Source: Flavobacterium piscisymbiosum
GTDB lineage: Bacteria; Bacteroidota; Bacteroidia; Flavobacteriales; Flavobacteriaceae
Assembly (NCBI RefSeq): GCF_020905295.1
Contig: NZ_JAJJMM010000001.1
Location: 2,232,001-2,296,000 of the forward strand
DNA: 64,000 nt
Direction of reading: 5' to 3'
Shown: positions 18,190 through 27,481 of the stretch, piece after piece
Layout: the number at the start of each line of letters is the position of its first letter
Position numbering within the stretch: the stretch's first letter is position 1
The notes under the pieces: model-generated
What the model saw: the letters and a program-made list of their open reading frames with translations, nothing else
Told to the model about the DNA's origin: nothing
Databases searched by the model: none
Program-made: the position numbers and the translations under genes

Positions 18190-19080
18190 TTAGTTTTGTT
18201 TTTTAGTAATAAAAAAACTCTTAATAAGTAATGTAAGACATGTTCCTACCACAAACGGAAAAGTCAGTACTCCGCCTACCTCAGTCAGGATGTTATGATC
18301 AATCAGGAAGTCATCAATAGCAACTGTAATCAGGACTGCGATTAATACCCACAATCCGTCTGTTTTTTTGAAACCTGAAAAAACAATCGCCGAAAGTACT
18401 GCGTTAAAACCGAATAGTCCCATGTGAATACCTTCGATTGATTCGCCATCCATGTATGAAAAATAAGCCCCCAATAAAGATCCCAAAAGACCATATAAAG
18501 CAGCTGCGGGGGAGCTGATAAAAATTGCGATAAAGAAAATGACTCCGGATAATAATCCTCCTTGAAAAATGACTTCACCAAAGCCATTTATGGGTGTTAT
18601 AAATTCGCTATAGGCAACATTTTCCGGTTTTGCGGTAATCATTTCCGAAGGTGGGATATCTGTAAAATGATGTAATACAAAAACGGATAACCAAATTATA
18701 ACAATGAATGGAAATGTAAACGCCGGAATTTTTTTGCTAATAAAAAAATGCTGGATAATACTTGCCAGTGCACCTCCTAAAACAATAAGAGTCCAGATTA
18801 ATATTGTGGTCTGAAAGAAAAAAGACAAAGCTACTCCCACCAAAGCTGCACTAAAACCATATAATCCGGCATTAATTTCGGATTTGTCATAACCCAGTTT
18901 CATAGCTGTAAATGTTCCAGCACTTGTAGACAGCAAAATAGCAACACCTCCCTGCCAGCTTCCTATAAAAATACCAATAAGAAATAAGAGTCCTGTCCAT
19001 CTGTTTTCCTGAAGCATAATTTGCCCCATTCCCTTTAATACATTGTCGATAAAGGGAAATTTTGTGAAAATTTTATCCAT
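18190..19080 (-). CDS. Urea transporter (UT family)
   Basis: A 296-residue polytopic inner-membrane protein of the urea transporter family, which lets urea pass down its gradient. It shows the family's internal duplication. The two halves each contain an Ala/Gly-rich segment followed by a similar loop: AGLYGFSAALVGVALSFFF in the first half and MGLFGFNAVLSAIVFSGF in the second. About ten hydrophobic segments can be counted. It is encoded 24 bp after the UreH-like permease and after all urease genes, so substrate uptake and hydrolysis are probably made together. A 111-bp gap separates it from the RidA-like gene. Confidence 0.92.
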   Translation of the reverse strand: MDKIFTKFPFIDNVLKGMGQIMLQENRWTGLLFLIGIFIGSWQGGVAILLSTSAGTFTAMKLGYDKSEINAGLYGFSAALVGVALSFFFQTTILIWTLIVLGGALASIIQHFFISKKIPAFTFPFIVIIWLSVFVLHHFTDIPPSEMITAKPENVAYSEFITPINGFGEVIFQGGLLSGVIFFIAIFISSPAAALYGLLGSLLGAYFSYMDGESIEGIHMGLFGFNAVLSAIVFSGFKKTDGLWVLIAVLITVAIDDFLIDHNILTEVGGVLTFPFVVGTCLTLLIKSFFITKKQN

Positions 19081-19104
19081 TTTGAATTGTTTTTTGTTTT
19101 GAAT

Positions 19105-19806
19105 TTACCATCCTAAAAAGACCATTCCAATACCGCATATAGTGACTACAGCGCCACTTACAACACTCATATAGCGTTCTAGTTTGTCGGTCTTGAAAAA
19201 GGTTGAATATCCGTATCGCCCAAGCAATACCATGCCCAGCATTGTTGCAACAGTTGTAAGTGCAAATGGTATTACTAATGCAAGAATTTCGGTCACAGAA
19301 CGATTTAATCCCGAATAAAAAAGAAGTGGTGTAAGTGGTTCACTTGGTCCCATGACAAAAATCATGAACAACACAAAGGGAGTTACTTTTATCCGGCTTT
19401 GAGGCATAACTACTTCTCCGTGATTATGTTCATACACATAAACATCATCTCCTAATACATCAAAATGCTTGTGAGGTTTGTTTTTTATGGTTTGAATAAC
19501 TCCATATATGAGATAGATTACTCCAAAAAGGAGCAATGCCCAACCCGAAATATTACCTCTGATTTCCTGAAACCAGGAGAATTTATTAAGCTGCCATCCC
19601 ATAAAAACCCCAATAGTTCCCAAAACCAAAGAGCTCAAAACGTGGCCAAAACCACAGGCAATCGTGAGTAGAATTGTTTTGCTTTTGCTCCATTGTTTAG
19701 ATTTCGACAAAACAATAAATGGTAAATAATGGTCCGGTCCTGATGCGGTGTGTATAAAACTTATAGATACAGCACTCAGTATTAATGCCCAAATAGTAGT
19801 ATTCAT
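19105..19806 (-). CDS. UreH/NicO-like membrane permease, probable nickel transporter
   Basis: A 233-residue integral membrane protein with about six hydrophobic segments. Near the N-terminus it has HTASGPDH (residues 20-27), similar to the His-Asp-His motif of nickel/cobalt permeases and UreH, and then GFGHVLSSLVLG and MGPSEPLTPLLFY, all typical of the UreH branch. A His-rich cytoplasmic loop follows (HKHFDVLGDDVYVYEHNHGE). It starts 10 bp after ureD and ends 24 bp before the urea transporter gene. Supplying nickel for urease is the expected role. A TauE-like exporter is a less likely alternative. Confidence 0.82.
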   Translation of the reverse strand: MNTTIWALILSAVSISFIHTASGPDHYLPFIVLSKSKQWSKSKTILLTIACGFGHVLSSLVLGTIGVFMGWQLNKFSWFQEIRGNISGWALLLFGVIYLIYGVIQTIKNKPHKHFDVLGDDVYVYEHNHGEVVMPQSRIKVTPFVLFMIFVMGPSEPLTPLLFYSGLNRSVTEILALVIPFALTTVATMLGMVLLGRYGYSTFFKTDKLERYMSVVSGAVVTICGIGMVFLGW

Positions 19807-19816
19807 AACTTATTTT

Positions 19817-20602
19817 TTATTCTAATTCCCAAAGGATTTCCTGGACCTTAAGGAAAAAATTATACATTACTTCACCACCATGTCCCAGTGTTCGAATAAC
19901 GAATCCGTTATCTTCCATTGCCGAAATGCCGATTTCGATCTCACTTTGAGATTCAATAATAGAATAGATAGTTTCGACTAAGAGATTTTTATTCGTATTT
20001 TCTTTTGTACTATAAAAGATAAGAGTTCCCTGATGCGTAAATTCTTCCAGATTTCCTATGCCGTTTATCGGAATCAGATCGGGTTGAATAAGCACATTGT
20101 CCTTTACAACCAATTTATTTTTATGATAAATCTCTGTAAGATTCTGAAAACGTCTCAGTTTAAAAAGCTCTCCATAATGCTTTCTTCCACAGGTGATTAT
20201 TTCACTAATTATCAACTGACTGTTTGTACCAATACGGATTTCGGCTTTACTTTTGAAATCAGAATTTTCATGAGGAACCACCGGATGTGGGACATAGGCA
20301 AAAGAAGTATCATCCTCCATCGAGATAGTAAGCTGCTGCACAGCGTCATTTTTCATATTAAATAATCTTTGATATGATTGTGACTGCAGCTGCAACGCGG
20401 CTCCTTTTTCTAAATCAATATCTAATTGGTAACGATCACCGCATAGAATTCCCGGCGAGGTACTCATCACAATTTGATAAAGCTTATTGTCGGTTTTGCG
20501 CTGTCCTACTGATACTACACGAAAAGGAGGAGACACATAGAGGTCTTTTACATAAGAACTTCCTTGTTTATAACCTGCTATAATATGTAAGCGACTGTTC
20601 AT
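19817..20602 (-). CDS. ureD: Urease accessory protein UreD (UreH in some species)
   Basis: UreD binds apo-urease and, with UreF and UreG, forms the complex that delivers nickel to the active site. The 261-residue product matches the family in length and in motifs such as STSPGILCGDRYQLDIDLE (about 47-65), then LQLQSQSYQRLF and YVPHPVVPHENSDF. Its ATG overlaps the ureG stop by one base (TAATG), a sign of translational coupling. It is the last accessory gene of the cluster before the permease and transporter genes. Confidence 0.94.
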   Translation of the reverse strand: MNSRLHIIAGYKQGSSYVKDLYVSPPFRVVSVGQRKTDNKLYQIVMSTSPGILCGDRYQLDIDLEKGAALQLQSQSYQRLFNMKNDAVQQLTISMEDDTSFAYVPHPVVPHENSDFKSKAEIRIGTNSQLIISEIITCGRKHYGELFKLRRFQNLTEIYHKNKLVVKDNVLIQPDLIPINGIGNLEEFTHQGTLIFYSTKENTNKNLLVETIYSIIESQSEIEIGISAMEDNGFVIRTLGHGGEVMYNFFLKVQEILWELE

Positions 20603-21240
20603 TATCTTAGTAGATTCGGTTCTTCACATTCTTCCAGTAAAGCATATTTTTTGATCCAGCCTATAATTTCCGGTACACCGACATCTGTTTTAAGATTTGA
20701 AAATATAAAAGGGGCTCCTTTTCTCATTCTTCTCGCATCATTTTCCATCACTTCAAGGCTTGCACCTACATAAGGAGCCAAATCAATTTTATTAATCACC
20801 AGTAAATCTGATCTTGTGATACCTGGTCCTCCTTTTCTTGGAATTTTTTCACCTTCGGCAACATCAATTATAAAAATGGTTACATCGGCAAGATCCGGGC
20901 TAAAAGTTGCCGATAGATTATCTCCGCCGCTTTCGATAAAAATTAATTCAATATCTGAGAAGCGGTTTGCCAATTCATCTACTGCTTCAAGATTCATACT
21001 TGCATCCTCGCGAATAGCTGTGTGAGGGCATCCTCCTGTTTCTACCCCAATAATGCGTTCATGAGGCAAAAGACTGTTTTTAGCCATAAACTCTGCATCT
21101 TCTTTGGTATAGATATCATTTGTAATCACACCAAGATCATACGTTCCGTATAAGTGTCTGCTTAATCGTTCTAATAAAGCAGTTTTTCCAGAACCTACTG
21201 GTCCGGCAACGCCTACTTTTATATATTTTCTATTTTTCAT
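20602..21240 (-). CDS. ureG: Urease accessory GTPase UreG
   Basis: UreG is a SIMIBI-class GTPase that carries nickel and drives urease activation through GTP hydrolysis. The 212-residue product has the P-loop GPVGSGKT (13-20), the invariant metal-binding Cys-Pro-His within [15 protein letters not shown], the ESGGDNL motif, and the base-recognition motif [11 protein letters not shown]. There is no extended His-rich N-terminus like that of some UreG proteins. It lies 28 bp after ureF and overlaps ureD by one base. Confidence 0.97.
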   Translation of the reverse strand: MKNRKYIKVGVAGPVGSGKTALLERLSRHLYGTYDLGVITNDIYTKEDAEFMAKNSLLPHERIIGVETGGCPHTAIREDASMNLEAVDELANRFSDIELIFIESGGDNLSATFSPDLADVTIFIIDVAEGEKIPRKGGPGITRSDLLVINKIDLAPYVGASLEVMENDARRMRKGAPFIFSNLKTDVGVPEIIGWIKKYALLEECEEPNLLR

Positions 21241-21268
21241 TTTTTTATAAATTGATTTTTAATTTTAA

Positions 21269-21961
21269 TTATGACATGTATAGTCTTGAATACAGTCTTT
21301 CATGCTGCATGCAGCGAATGTCAAAAGAGGTGTTGCAGAGTCCTACATACTCTCGCTCTAATGTTATGGTTTCCTGAGCCGTTTTTTCCATTATCGGATA
21401 CAGACGAAATAAAATATCCTGCCCATCCAATTGTCCCAGTGGTACTAACTTTACAGCATTGGTAATCATTCCGGCGGTAGAAGTGTAGTAAAATCCAAAA
21501 AGGGCTTCTTGCAGAGGAATTTTTAACAGAGAGCAAAACATTCCAAAAACAATAGAGTAATGAGAATTTGCATCACCATTTCGAACCGCTTTTTCATAAG
21601 CTTCCATTAACTGAAAATTCTCACGTCTTTTGAAGATTTTAATCAAACGCAATCCCAATTTCTGGCTTGCCTGACGAATTTCTCTTGGGCACTTTAAAGC
21701 GTTACATTCCTGATCCAGATCTAAAATGGCTTTTAAATCATTAGCCTCAGTAGCTTCATAGGCCAATTTTACAAAAGCACCGTCGTTGTATTTGAGATTA
21801 TACTTAAGCATATTTTCTACAAACTCCTGTGCAGTTGCTGCGTTGTGTACAATTTTATTTTGTATAAACGTTTCAAGTCCGTTAGAATGAGAATATCCTC
21901 CAATAGGCAATGTAGGGTCGGAAATATGCAAAAGACTGGCTAAAAATTTTATATTATTCAT
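21269..21961 (-). CDS. ureF: Urease accessory protein UreF
   Basis: UreF is an all-helical partner of UreD that gates nickel transfer and controls UreG. The 230-residue product starts with the typical family opening, SLLHISDPTLPIGGYSHSNGLET, broken here only for length, and contains HYSIVFGMFCSLLKIPLQEA and the late Arg-rich C-terminal part RCMQHERLYSRLYMS. It overlaps ureE by 8 bp and ends 28 bp before ureG. Confidence 0.95.
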   Translation of the reverse strand: MNNIKFLASLLHISDPTLPIGGYSHSNGLETFIQNKIVHNAATAQEFVENMLKYNLKYNDGAFVKLAYEATEANDLKAILDLDQECNALKCPREIRQASQKLGLRLIKIFKRRENFQLMEAYEKAVRNGDANSHYSIVFGMFCSLLKIPLQEALFGFYYTSTAGMITNAVKLVPLGQLDGQDILFRLYPIMEKTAQETITLEREYVGLCNTSFDIRCMQHERLYSRLYMS

Positions 21962-22466
21962 CTTTTGGAGCTGCCATTTTTAGGATTTTAGTAAAAATTG
22001 TTGAACCCAAACTTCCATGTCCGTGTGGTTCTACATTCGATTTTAACAGATTCAATAATTTCACGGATTGTTTTTCGGGTTTAAAACCGCTTACTTCCAG
22101 CCATCTGAACATTGGCATTTCAAAAGGCAACAACACTTTGTCTTCTTGTATAAAAAGCGGAATATGTTTGTTTCCAATTTCGTAGCACACTGTTCCCATT
22201 TCGAGCATTGAAGACGGAGAAATAACAATAGTTTCTGTTTCCAGAATATTGACCACAATTATTTTCTTTTCATTTTCAAAAAGAATATCTCCCTCTCGAA
22301 GGCGTTGCCCTTCTCTCAGGAATTTTATGGCAATATCTTCTCCCTGACGTGTCTTTTTACGTTGAATTCTCTTTGTTGATTCAAACCATTCTAAGTCAAG
22401 ATAATCTATTGATCGTCCGTTAATTGTACTATTCGAAATAGTACCTAAAGTTTCACTGATGGTCAT
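21954..22466 (-). CDS. ureE: Urease accessory nickel chaperone UreE
   Basis: UreE is a dimeric nickel metallochaperone. The 170-residue product has the N-terminal substrate-like domain (RKKTRQGEDIAIKFLREGQ) and the C-terminal metal-binding domain with ICYEIGNKHIPLFIQ-type sequence, in which His137-type metal ligands are expected. The tail has only a short His cluster (EPHGHGS), not the long His-rich tail of some species. It comes 72 bp after ureC, with a strong hairpin between the two, and overlaps ureF by 8 bp. Confidence 0.92.
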   Translation of the reverse strand: MTISETLGTISNSTINGRSIDYLDLEWFESTKRIQRKKTRQGEDIAIKFLREGQRLREGDILFENEKKIIVVNILETETIVISPSSMLEMGTVCYEIGNKHIPLFIQEDKVLLPFEMPMFRWLEVSGFKPEKQSVKLLNLLKSNVEPHGHGSLGSTIFTKILKMAAPKDE

Positions 22467-22486
22467 CGTTTTTTATTTTTTATATT

Positions 22487-22519
22487 AGACCTAACAGCTT
22501 TTTAAAATCTGTTAGGTCT
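22487..22519 (-). promoter_or_regulatory. Intercistronic hairpin between ureC and ureE
   Basis: AGACCTAACAG (22487-22497) and CTGTTAGGTCT (22509-22519) form a perfect 11-bp stem with an 11-base loop. In the sense of the operon it is not followed by a T run, so it is a poor terminator there. It could shield the 3' end of the ureABC message or reduce read-through into the accessory genes. On the opposite strand it is followed by five T residues. Confidence 0.55.
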
Positions 22520-22538
22520 TTTTAGATGTCTACTACTA

Positions 22539-24260
22539 TTAAAATAAATAATATAATTGAGTCAATGGAAGCGTTTCTGCCGGCTCACAAGTAACATGTA
22601 CACCATCTACCGTTACATGATAGTTTTCGGCATTCACTTCAATTACCGGTGTTTTATCATTATGGATAAGGTCTTTTTTAGAGATGTTTCTGCAATTTTT
22701 TACAGGAAGAATCATTTTTTCCAGCTTGTAATCAGCAATAGATCCATTATCAATCGAAGCCTGAGAAACGAAAGTTGCACAAGTGGTGAATTTAGCGCGA
22801 CCATAAGCTCCAAACATATTTCTGTAAATCACAGGTTGTGGAGTAGGGATAGACGCATTTGGATCGCCCATTTTTGCAGCAATTACAAAACCTCCTTTTA
22901 CAATCATCTCTGGTTTAACACCAAATAAAGCTGGTTTCCAGATAACTAAATCAGCTATTTTACCTGGCTCAATAGATCCAACATATTTAGAAATACCGTG
23001 AGCAATAGCAGGATTAATAGTGTACTTGGCTACATAACGTTTGGTACGGAAGTTATCATTTTGTGTATTTTTATCTTCTTCTAACTGACCACGCTGATCT
23101 CTCATTTTGCTTGCCGTTTGCCATGTTCTGGTAATTACTTCTCCAGGTCTTCCCATAGCTTGAGAATCGGAACTCATAATACTGAATACTCCCATATCAT
23201 GCAAAATATCTTCGGCAGCAATAGTTTCAGGACGAATTCGAGAATCAGCAAATGCTACATCTTCAGGGATATTTTTACTCAAATGGTGACATACCATAAG
23301 CATATCTAGATGTTCGTCTATCGTATTAACGGTATAAGGACGTGTTGGATTTGTAGAAGCAGGCAATACATTTGGATACATTGCAGCTTTGATAATATCC
23401 GGAGCGTGTCCACCACCGGCACCTTCAGTATGGAAAGTATGAATTACTCTTCCATTGATCGCTTTCATGGTGTCTTCCAGAAATCCACCTTCGTTTAAAG
23501 TATCAGTATGAATAGCCACCTGAACATCATATTTATCCGCTACTTTAAGTGCAGTATCAATTGTTCCGGTTGTAGCTCCCCAGTCTTCATGAATTTTTAA
23601 ACCTAAAGCTCCTGCTTCAATTTGTTCCTCAAGCGGTGCTTCTGCCGAGCAATTTCCTTTACCAAAGAAGCCTAAATTCATAGGAAATTCTTCTGCAGAT
23701 TCCAACATTCTCTGAATATTGAATTTACCTGGCGTACAAGTCGTTGCGTTTGTTCCGTCATTTGGTCCTGTTCCTCCGCCAATCATGGTTGTAATACCAC
23801 TGTAAAGAGACGTTTCAATTTGTTGTGGACAGATATAGTGAATGTGTGTATCAATTCCTCCGGCAGTTACGATATAACCTTTACCACCATGAACCTCTGT
23901 AGATGCACCGATAATCATGTTAGGAGATACTCCATCCATGGTATCTGGATTTCCCGCCTTGCCTATCGCTATGATTTTACCATCTTTGATTCCAATATCT
24001 GCCTTTACAATTCCCCAGTGGTCAATAATAGTTGCTCCGGTGATACAAAGGTCTAATACGCCCTGATCTCTTGTGCGTTCAACATTTTGTCCCATCCCGT
24101 CACGAACCGTTTTTCCACCTCCAAAAACAGCTTCATCGCCATAATGTGTAAAATCTTTTTCGATTTCAATGATTATTTCAGTATCTCCCAATCTAATTCT
24201 GTCTCCAGTAGTTGGACCTAATATATTAGCATATTGCTTTCTGTCTACATTTAAGCTCAT
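22539..24260 (-). CDS. ureC: Urease alpha subunit
   Basis: The catalytic subunit hydrolyses urea to ammonia and carbamate at a dinuclear nickel centre. The 573-residue product carries every active-site residue: His139 and His141 (DTHIH), the Lys222 to be carbamylated (ALGLKIHED), His251, His277 ([10 protein letters not shown]), the flap pair Cys324-His325 (MVCHHLS) and the nickel ligand Asp365 (SSDSQAMGR). Length matches the family. It begins 1 bp after ureB and is followed by a hairpin. No truncation or missing residue is seen, so the enzyme should be functional. Confidence 0.98.
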   Translation of the reverse strand: MSLNVDRKQYANILGPTTGDRIRLGDTEIIIEIEKDFTHYGDEAVFGGGKTVRDGMGQNVERTRDQGVLDLCITGATIIDHWGIVKADIGIKDGKIIAIGKAGNPDTMDGVSPNMIIGASTEVHGGKGYIVTAGGIDTHIHYICPQQIETSLYSGITTMIGGGTGPNDGTNATTCTPGKFNIQRMLESAEEFPMNLGFFGKGNCSAEAPLEEQIEAGALGLKIHEDWGATTGTIDTALKVADKYDVQVAIHTDTLNEGGFLEDTMKAINGRVIHTFHTEGAGGGHAPDIIKAAMYPNVLPASTNPTRPYTVNTIDEHLDMLMVCHHLSKNIPEDVAFADSRIRPETIAAEDILHDMGVFSIMSSDSQAMGRPGEVITRTWQTASKMRDQRGQLEEDKNTQNDNFRTKRYVAKYTINPAIAHGISKYVGSIEPGKIADLVIWKPALFGVKPEMIVKGGFVIAAKMGDPNASIPTPQPVIYRNMFGAYGRAKFTTCATFVSQASIDNGSIADYKLEKMILPVKNCRNISKKDLIHNDKTPVIEVNAENYHVTVDGVHVTCEPAETLPLTQLYYLF

Positions 24261-24261
24261 G

Positions 24262-24630
24262 TTATGAATTTTTAAAATTTAATTGATTCGCTTTAGCTAA
24301 ACTTTCTTTTTTCGTAGTATCAGAATCTACCAATCCGTCAACAAGATTATTAAAGCCCATTGCTTTTTTGTTTCCGCCAATTGCTACAAGTATCACTTCT
24401 TTTTCCTCTCCCGGTTCAAAACGAACGGCCGTACTGGCAACAATATTCAGTCTTTTTCCAAAAGCCTTTTCACGATCAAAACTCATCGCTTTATTCACTT
24501 CAAAAAAGTGAAAATGGGAACCCACCTGAATAGGGCGGTCTCCTGTATTGGTCACTTTTATTTTTACAGTCTCTCTGCCTTCATTGCAGATGATTGTGCC
24601 TTCTTTTACAAAAATTTCTCCTGGAGTCAT
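24262..24630 (-). CDS. ureB: Urease beta subunit
   Basis: A 122-residue structural subunit of urease. The family core is clear: [19 protein letters not shown] at the start, then [20 protein letters not shown] and [13 protein letters not shown], and a late [17 protein letters not shown]. It packs against the alpha subunit and does not carry catalytic residues. It is separate from ureA (12 bp gap), as in most bacteria and unlike the fused subunit of Helicobacter, and abuts ureC. Confidence 0.97.
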   Translation of the reverse strand: MTPGEIFVKEGTIICNEGRETVKIKVTNTGDRPIQVGSHFHFFEVNKAMSFDREKAFGKRLNIVASTAVRFEPGEEKEVILVAIGGNKKAMGFNNLVDGLVDSDTTKKESLAKANQLNFKNS

Positions 24631-24642
24631 AATAAATTGGGA

Positions 24643-24945
24643 TTAACGAATTGGATCATGTACGGTTACTAACTTGGTTCCATCAGGAAAAGTAGCTTCA
24701 ATCTGGACATCATGAATCATGTCAGCTACTCCCGGCATTACATCATCTTTTGTTAGAATCTGAGCTCCGTCACGCATTAGCTCGGCAACTCTTTTGCCAT
24801 CTCTTGCGCCTTCCAGTAAAAAATGACTAATTAAAGCCACTGCTTCCGGATAATTCAATTTTAGACCTCTGGCCTTTCTTTTTAGAGCAAGTTCTCCTGC
24901 TGTGTGCAACATGAGTTTCTCAATTTCTCTTGGTGTTAAGTGCAT
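24643..24945 (-). CDS. ureA: Urease gamma subunit
   Basis: A 100-residue small subunit and the first gene of the urease cluster. The sequence from [20 protein letters not shown], through [20 protein letters not shown], to the ending [15 protein letters not shown] is diagnostic. Any promoter of the whole urease transcript should lie in the 302 bp upstream. Confidence 0.97.
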   Translation of the reverse strand: MHLTPREIEKLMLHTAGELALKRKARGLKLNYPEAVALISHFLLEGARDGKRVAELMRDGAQILTKDDVMPGVADMIHDVQIEATFPDGTKLVTVHDPIR

Positions 24946-25247
24946 AATTATTTTTATTTAAAAATTAAATTTATTGTATTATTTATCTTGTTAAAAAATT
25001 AAAAAAGATACAATGAATGTGTGCAAAGCGAATATTAATCTGTAAACGATTCATTTATAGTTTGATACTTATCAATAAGAATCAATAGGGTAATACCAAT
25101 AATCTGTTTTTGGATTTTTGCAGCCATATTTAGAGTATTAACCTAAAACGCTGACTTTGGAAAGAAACTTAGCAACTTGCTTTTAGCAAAAGCATAAGTT
25201 AAATTTTACCCCTAATTACAAACTTATAAATGAAGTCTAAAAAGAAG
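24946..25247 (-). other. Non-coding region upstream of ureA
   Basis: This 302-bp AT-rich stretch should contain the urease promoter. On the minus strand there is TTTG in TTCGCTTTGCAC and a TATCTTTT resembling TAnnTTTG, but they are 13 bp apart, not the usual 19 or so, so I do not call a promoter. I see no riboswitch-like fold and no gene. Confidence 0.35.
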
Positions 25248-25622
25248 TTAACAACTAGGAATTCGTAGGGAATGAAATAAAATATATCGAGGTAAAGTGA
25301 TATACGAATAGTTATGACTGGTTATACTAACCGGCTGTGTAGAATAAAAATGAAGATTTAAAGTATAAGCACTCCATTCTTCAAATAATATATTAATGTC
25401 TAATAGTGGTTGATTTAAATCATCATCTATCGCAAGTCCTTCTTGAATATCGAATACATTAAAAACAGAATTCGAAATTTGGTTATCTGTTTTTTGTGAA
25501 TATGTACCATTATTCGTTTTTAATAACAGATGATTTTCACTTTTAAGCATAAAGAAAGCACCACAAAAAATTGTGAAAAAGAAGATGGCATAACGTCCAA
25601 TTGATCCTTTTTTTACTTTCAT
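25248..25622 (-). CDS. Unknown small protein with one N-terminal membrane segment
   Basis: I place the start at the ATG at 25622, since upstream codons of the longer frame (to 25748) have no membrane or signal character that fits; an ATG at 25628 is equally possible. The product of about 124 residues has one hydrophobic segment near the start (YAIFFFTIFCGAFFML), then an acidic and polar region (IQEGLAIDDDLNQPLLDINI), and ends with a Cys. I recognise no family. It lies 302 bp before ureA on the same strand. No evidence ties it to urease. Confidence 0.5.
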   Translation of the reverse strand: MKVKKGSIGRYAIFFFTIFCGAFFMLKSENHLLLKTNNGTYSQKTDNQISNSVFNVFDIQEGLAIDDDLNQPLLDINILFEEWSAYTLNLHFYSTQPVSITSHNYSYITLPRYILFHSLRIPSC

Positions 25623-26066
25623 TATCATAAATGTAAAGGTATACTGATAGATGTTTTTCTCACTATCAAAAAGATCATTTAAAATAGTCAAAATCGGGAC
25701 AAAATGTAAATGCAATTTTTTATTCAATACTGCACCAATAAGCTTCATTCAATTAATACCATTGATATTGTTAAGCTTAAATATTTAAAATCGTTTAATG
25801 TTAAGCTACTTTTAAAATTTGTGGTTTTTATTGTTGTTTTATTTCCATATTCTATGTTCGCATATAAAATCGAGTATCTTTACCGCGATCGCAATAAAGA
25901 ATATGTAGATTATAGAATGATTTTTCTGTTCATAAATCAAAATTCTTGTTGCAATCCTGAAGTTATAAATAAACCAAATTTCCTTAATAAATAATAATCA
26001 TTACTAGTGCCAATTCCTTTTAGGGTTTTTATTAGTTTTTACACTCAACCTTAATAGCTATAGCAT

Positions 26067-26885
26067 ATGACATTGATATCCAAAGAAAAATTTTCTGAAG
26101 CGGCTGGTCTTTCTAAAATTCCAATTCCCGGTTTATCTTCTTATTTAATGAAAGTAATGAAGATTAATAATTTGAATACCATTGTAAAAGAGGGAGGTAA
26201 TCTCGAAGGCGCAGATTTTGCAGATTATGTTTTAACAAGAATTGGTGTCAAGGTACAATTTGATGGCGCAGAATTACTGAATATTCCTAGTGAAGGAGCT
26301 TTTATTGTGATTGCAAATCATCCTTACGGCGGTATTGAATCCTTAGCTTTATTAAGTACAATTGCCAAAAGACGTCCTGATACCATGTATATGGGTAATT
26401 TTTTATTAAAGGAAATTCCGAATCTGGCAAAATGTATTATTGCTGTTAATCCATTTGAAAACGTACAAAATTCTGCAAGTATTACAGGACTAAAAATGAC
26501 ACTCAAAGCATTGAGCGAAGGTACTCCTGTTGCCATTTTTCCTGCCGGAGAAGTTTCATCTTATGATTTTAAGACCAGTAAAATTACAGACCCAGAGTGG
26601 CATCCTGTAGTAGGGAAGGTTATCTCGAAAGCAAACGTGCCTATTCTTCCAATCTATTTTCATGGAAATAACGGTCTTTTCTTTAGTATGCTAAAATCAA
26701 TTCATCCTATGTTGCAGACTTCAAAACTAATCTCAGAGCTTTTTAACAAACAAGGGCATGCGTTAAAGATGACTATCGGGAAAGCCATATTTTTAACAGA
26801 GGTAAGCACTAAAGCTTCGGATCCTTTATTGTTGAAAAATCTAAGAAATAAATTGTACGCTCTTAAAAATCAATTACACAATTAA
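26067..26885 (+). CDS. Lysophospholipid acyltransferase-family protein (hemolysin/PlsC-like)
   Basis: A 272-residue acyltransferase-fold protein. Motif I reads ANHPYGGIESLAL, with His85 followed by Glu91 where related enzymes have the NHPxGGLDG pattern. A motif resembling the PlsC glycine loop reads VAIFPAGEVSSYDF. This matches the branch often annotated as putative hemolysin or OlsB-like, which transfers acyl groups to lysophospholipids or ornithine lipids. Glu in place of the usual Asp is a conservative change. There is no membrane-spanning segment. It is a lone gene on the plus strand, so the context does not narrow the substrate. Confidence 0.82.
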   Translation: MTLISKEKFSEAAGLSKIPIPGLSSYLMKVMKINNLNTIVKEGGNLEGADFADYVLTRIGVKVQFDGAELLNIPSEGAFIVIANHPYGGIESLALLSTIAKRRPDTMYMGNFLLKEIPNLAKCIIAVNPFENVQNSASITGLKMTLKALSEGTPVAIFPAGEVSSYDFKTSKITDPEWHPVVGKVISKANVPILPIYFHGNNGLFFSMLKSIHPMLQTSKLISELFNKQGHALKMTIGKAIFLTEVSTKASDPLLLKNLRNKLYALKNQLHN

Positions 26886-26958
26886 TTAAATGATTAAGTA
26901 GAAGTTTAAACTTGTATAAAGGGTTTTATATCACAAGATTTATATCTGAAGTAGTTTT

Positions 26959-27150
26959 TTATTTTTCAGAACTTTTTTTCGGCTTTTTTACCAAAAAGTA
27001 AATAGAGCATACGAACACAATTATATAAATAACTGCCAAAGCTGGCTGCTCAAATTTTAGATTTTTAAAGTCGAATTGTTTAAATAATGTTACGCCCAAA
27101 ATGATTGCTACCACCAACAAGGCAAATGAGATTGATTTTTTATTTTCCAT
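26959..27150 (-). CDS. Small two-helix membrane protein of unknown function
   Basis: A 63-residue product with two hydrophobic segments (about 8-23 and 37-55) joined by a polar loop, and Lys-rich ends (MENKKS and KKPKKSSEK) that would stay in the cytoplasm. The clear membrane topology and proper start speak for a real gene. No family is recognised and the neighbours give no hint. Confidence 0.6.
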   Translation of the reverse strand: MENKKSISFALLVVAIILGVTLFKQFDFKNLKFEQPALAVIYIIVFVCSIYFLVKKPKKSSEK

Positions 27151-27338
27151 TTTTTTTAATGTTTTATAAGTATGTCAATTATATTCCTTTTACAATTATT
27201 TCATTAAATTAATTTAAATCTGATGTTAACTTGCTTAAAATGATCGGTTTATTTTTAGCGAATATAAGAAATAATATAAAAATATTTTTTCAGGGGGAAT
27301 TTAAATTTCACAAAAATCATTTAAATTCAAAACAAAAA

Positions 27339-27366
27339 AGGAGTGAAAAACTTAATTTTCACTCCT
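27339..27366 (-). terminator. Terminator after the outer-membrane barrel gene
   Basis: AGGAGTGAAAA and TTTTCACTCCT form a perfect 11-bp stem with a 6-base loop. On the minus strand it is followed by six T residues. It lies about 115 bp beyond the stop at 27482. Confidence 0.85.
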
Positions 27367-27481
27367 AATTATTAACTATTATTTCCTTAAAAGTTTTTCA
27401 GTAATCTAGTAAAGTATGTTTTAAAAACAATAAAAACATAATCTTTGAAAATTTCTGATAGCTTCAAAAACAATAATTCAA

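Noticed and set aside
24946..25247. Nickel or other riboswitch before ureA
   Set aside because: No conserved stem arrangement was visible by eye in this AT-rich stretch; a covariance-model scan would be needed to claim one.
25710..25994. 94-codon plus-strand frame overlapping the unknown gene upstream of ureA
   Set aside because: Composition is that of AT-rich non-coding DNA with weak hydrophobic runs, and its start overlaps the opposite gene's unlikely extension; too weak to call.
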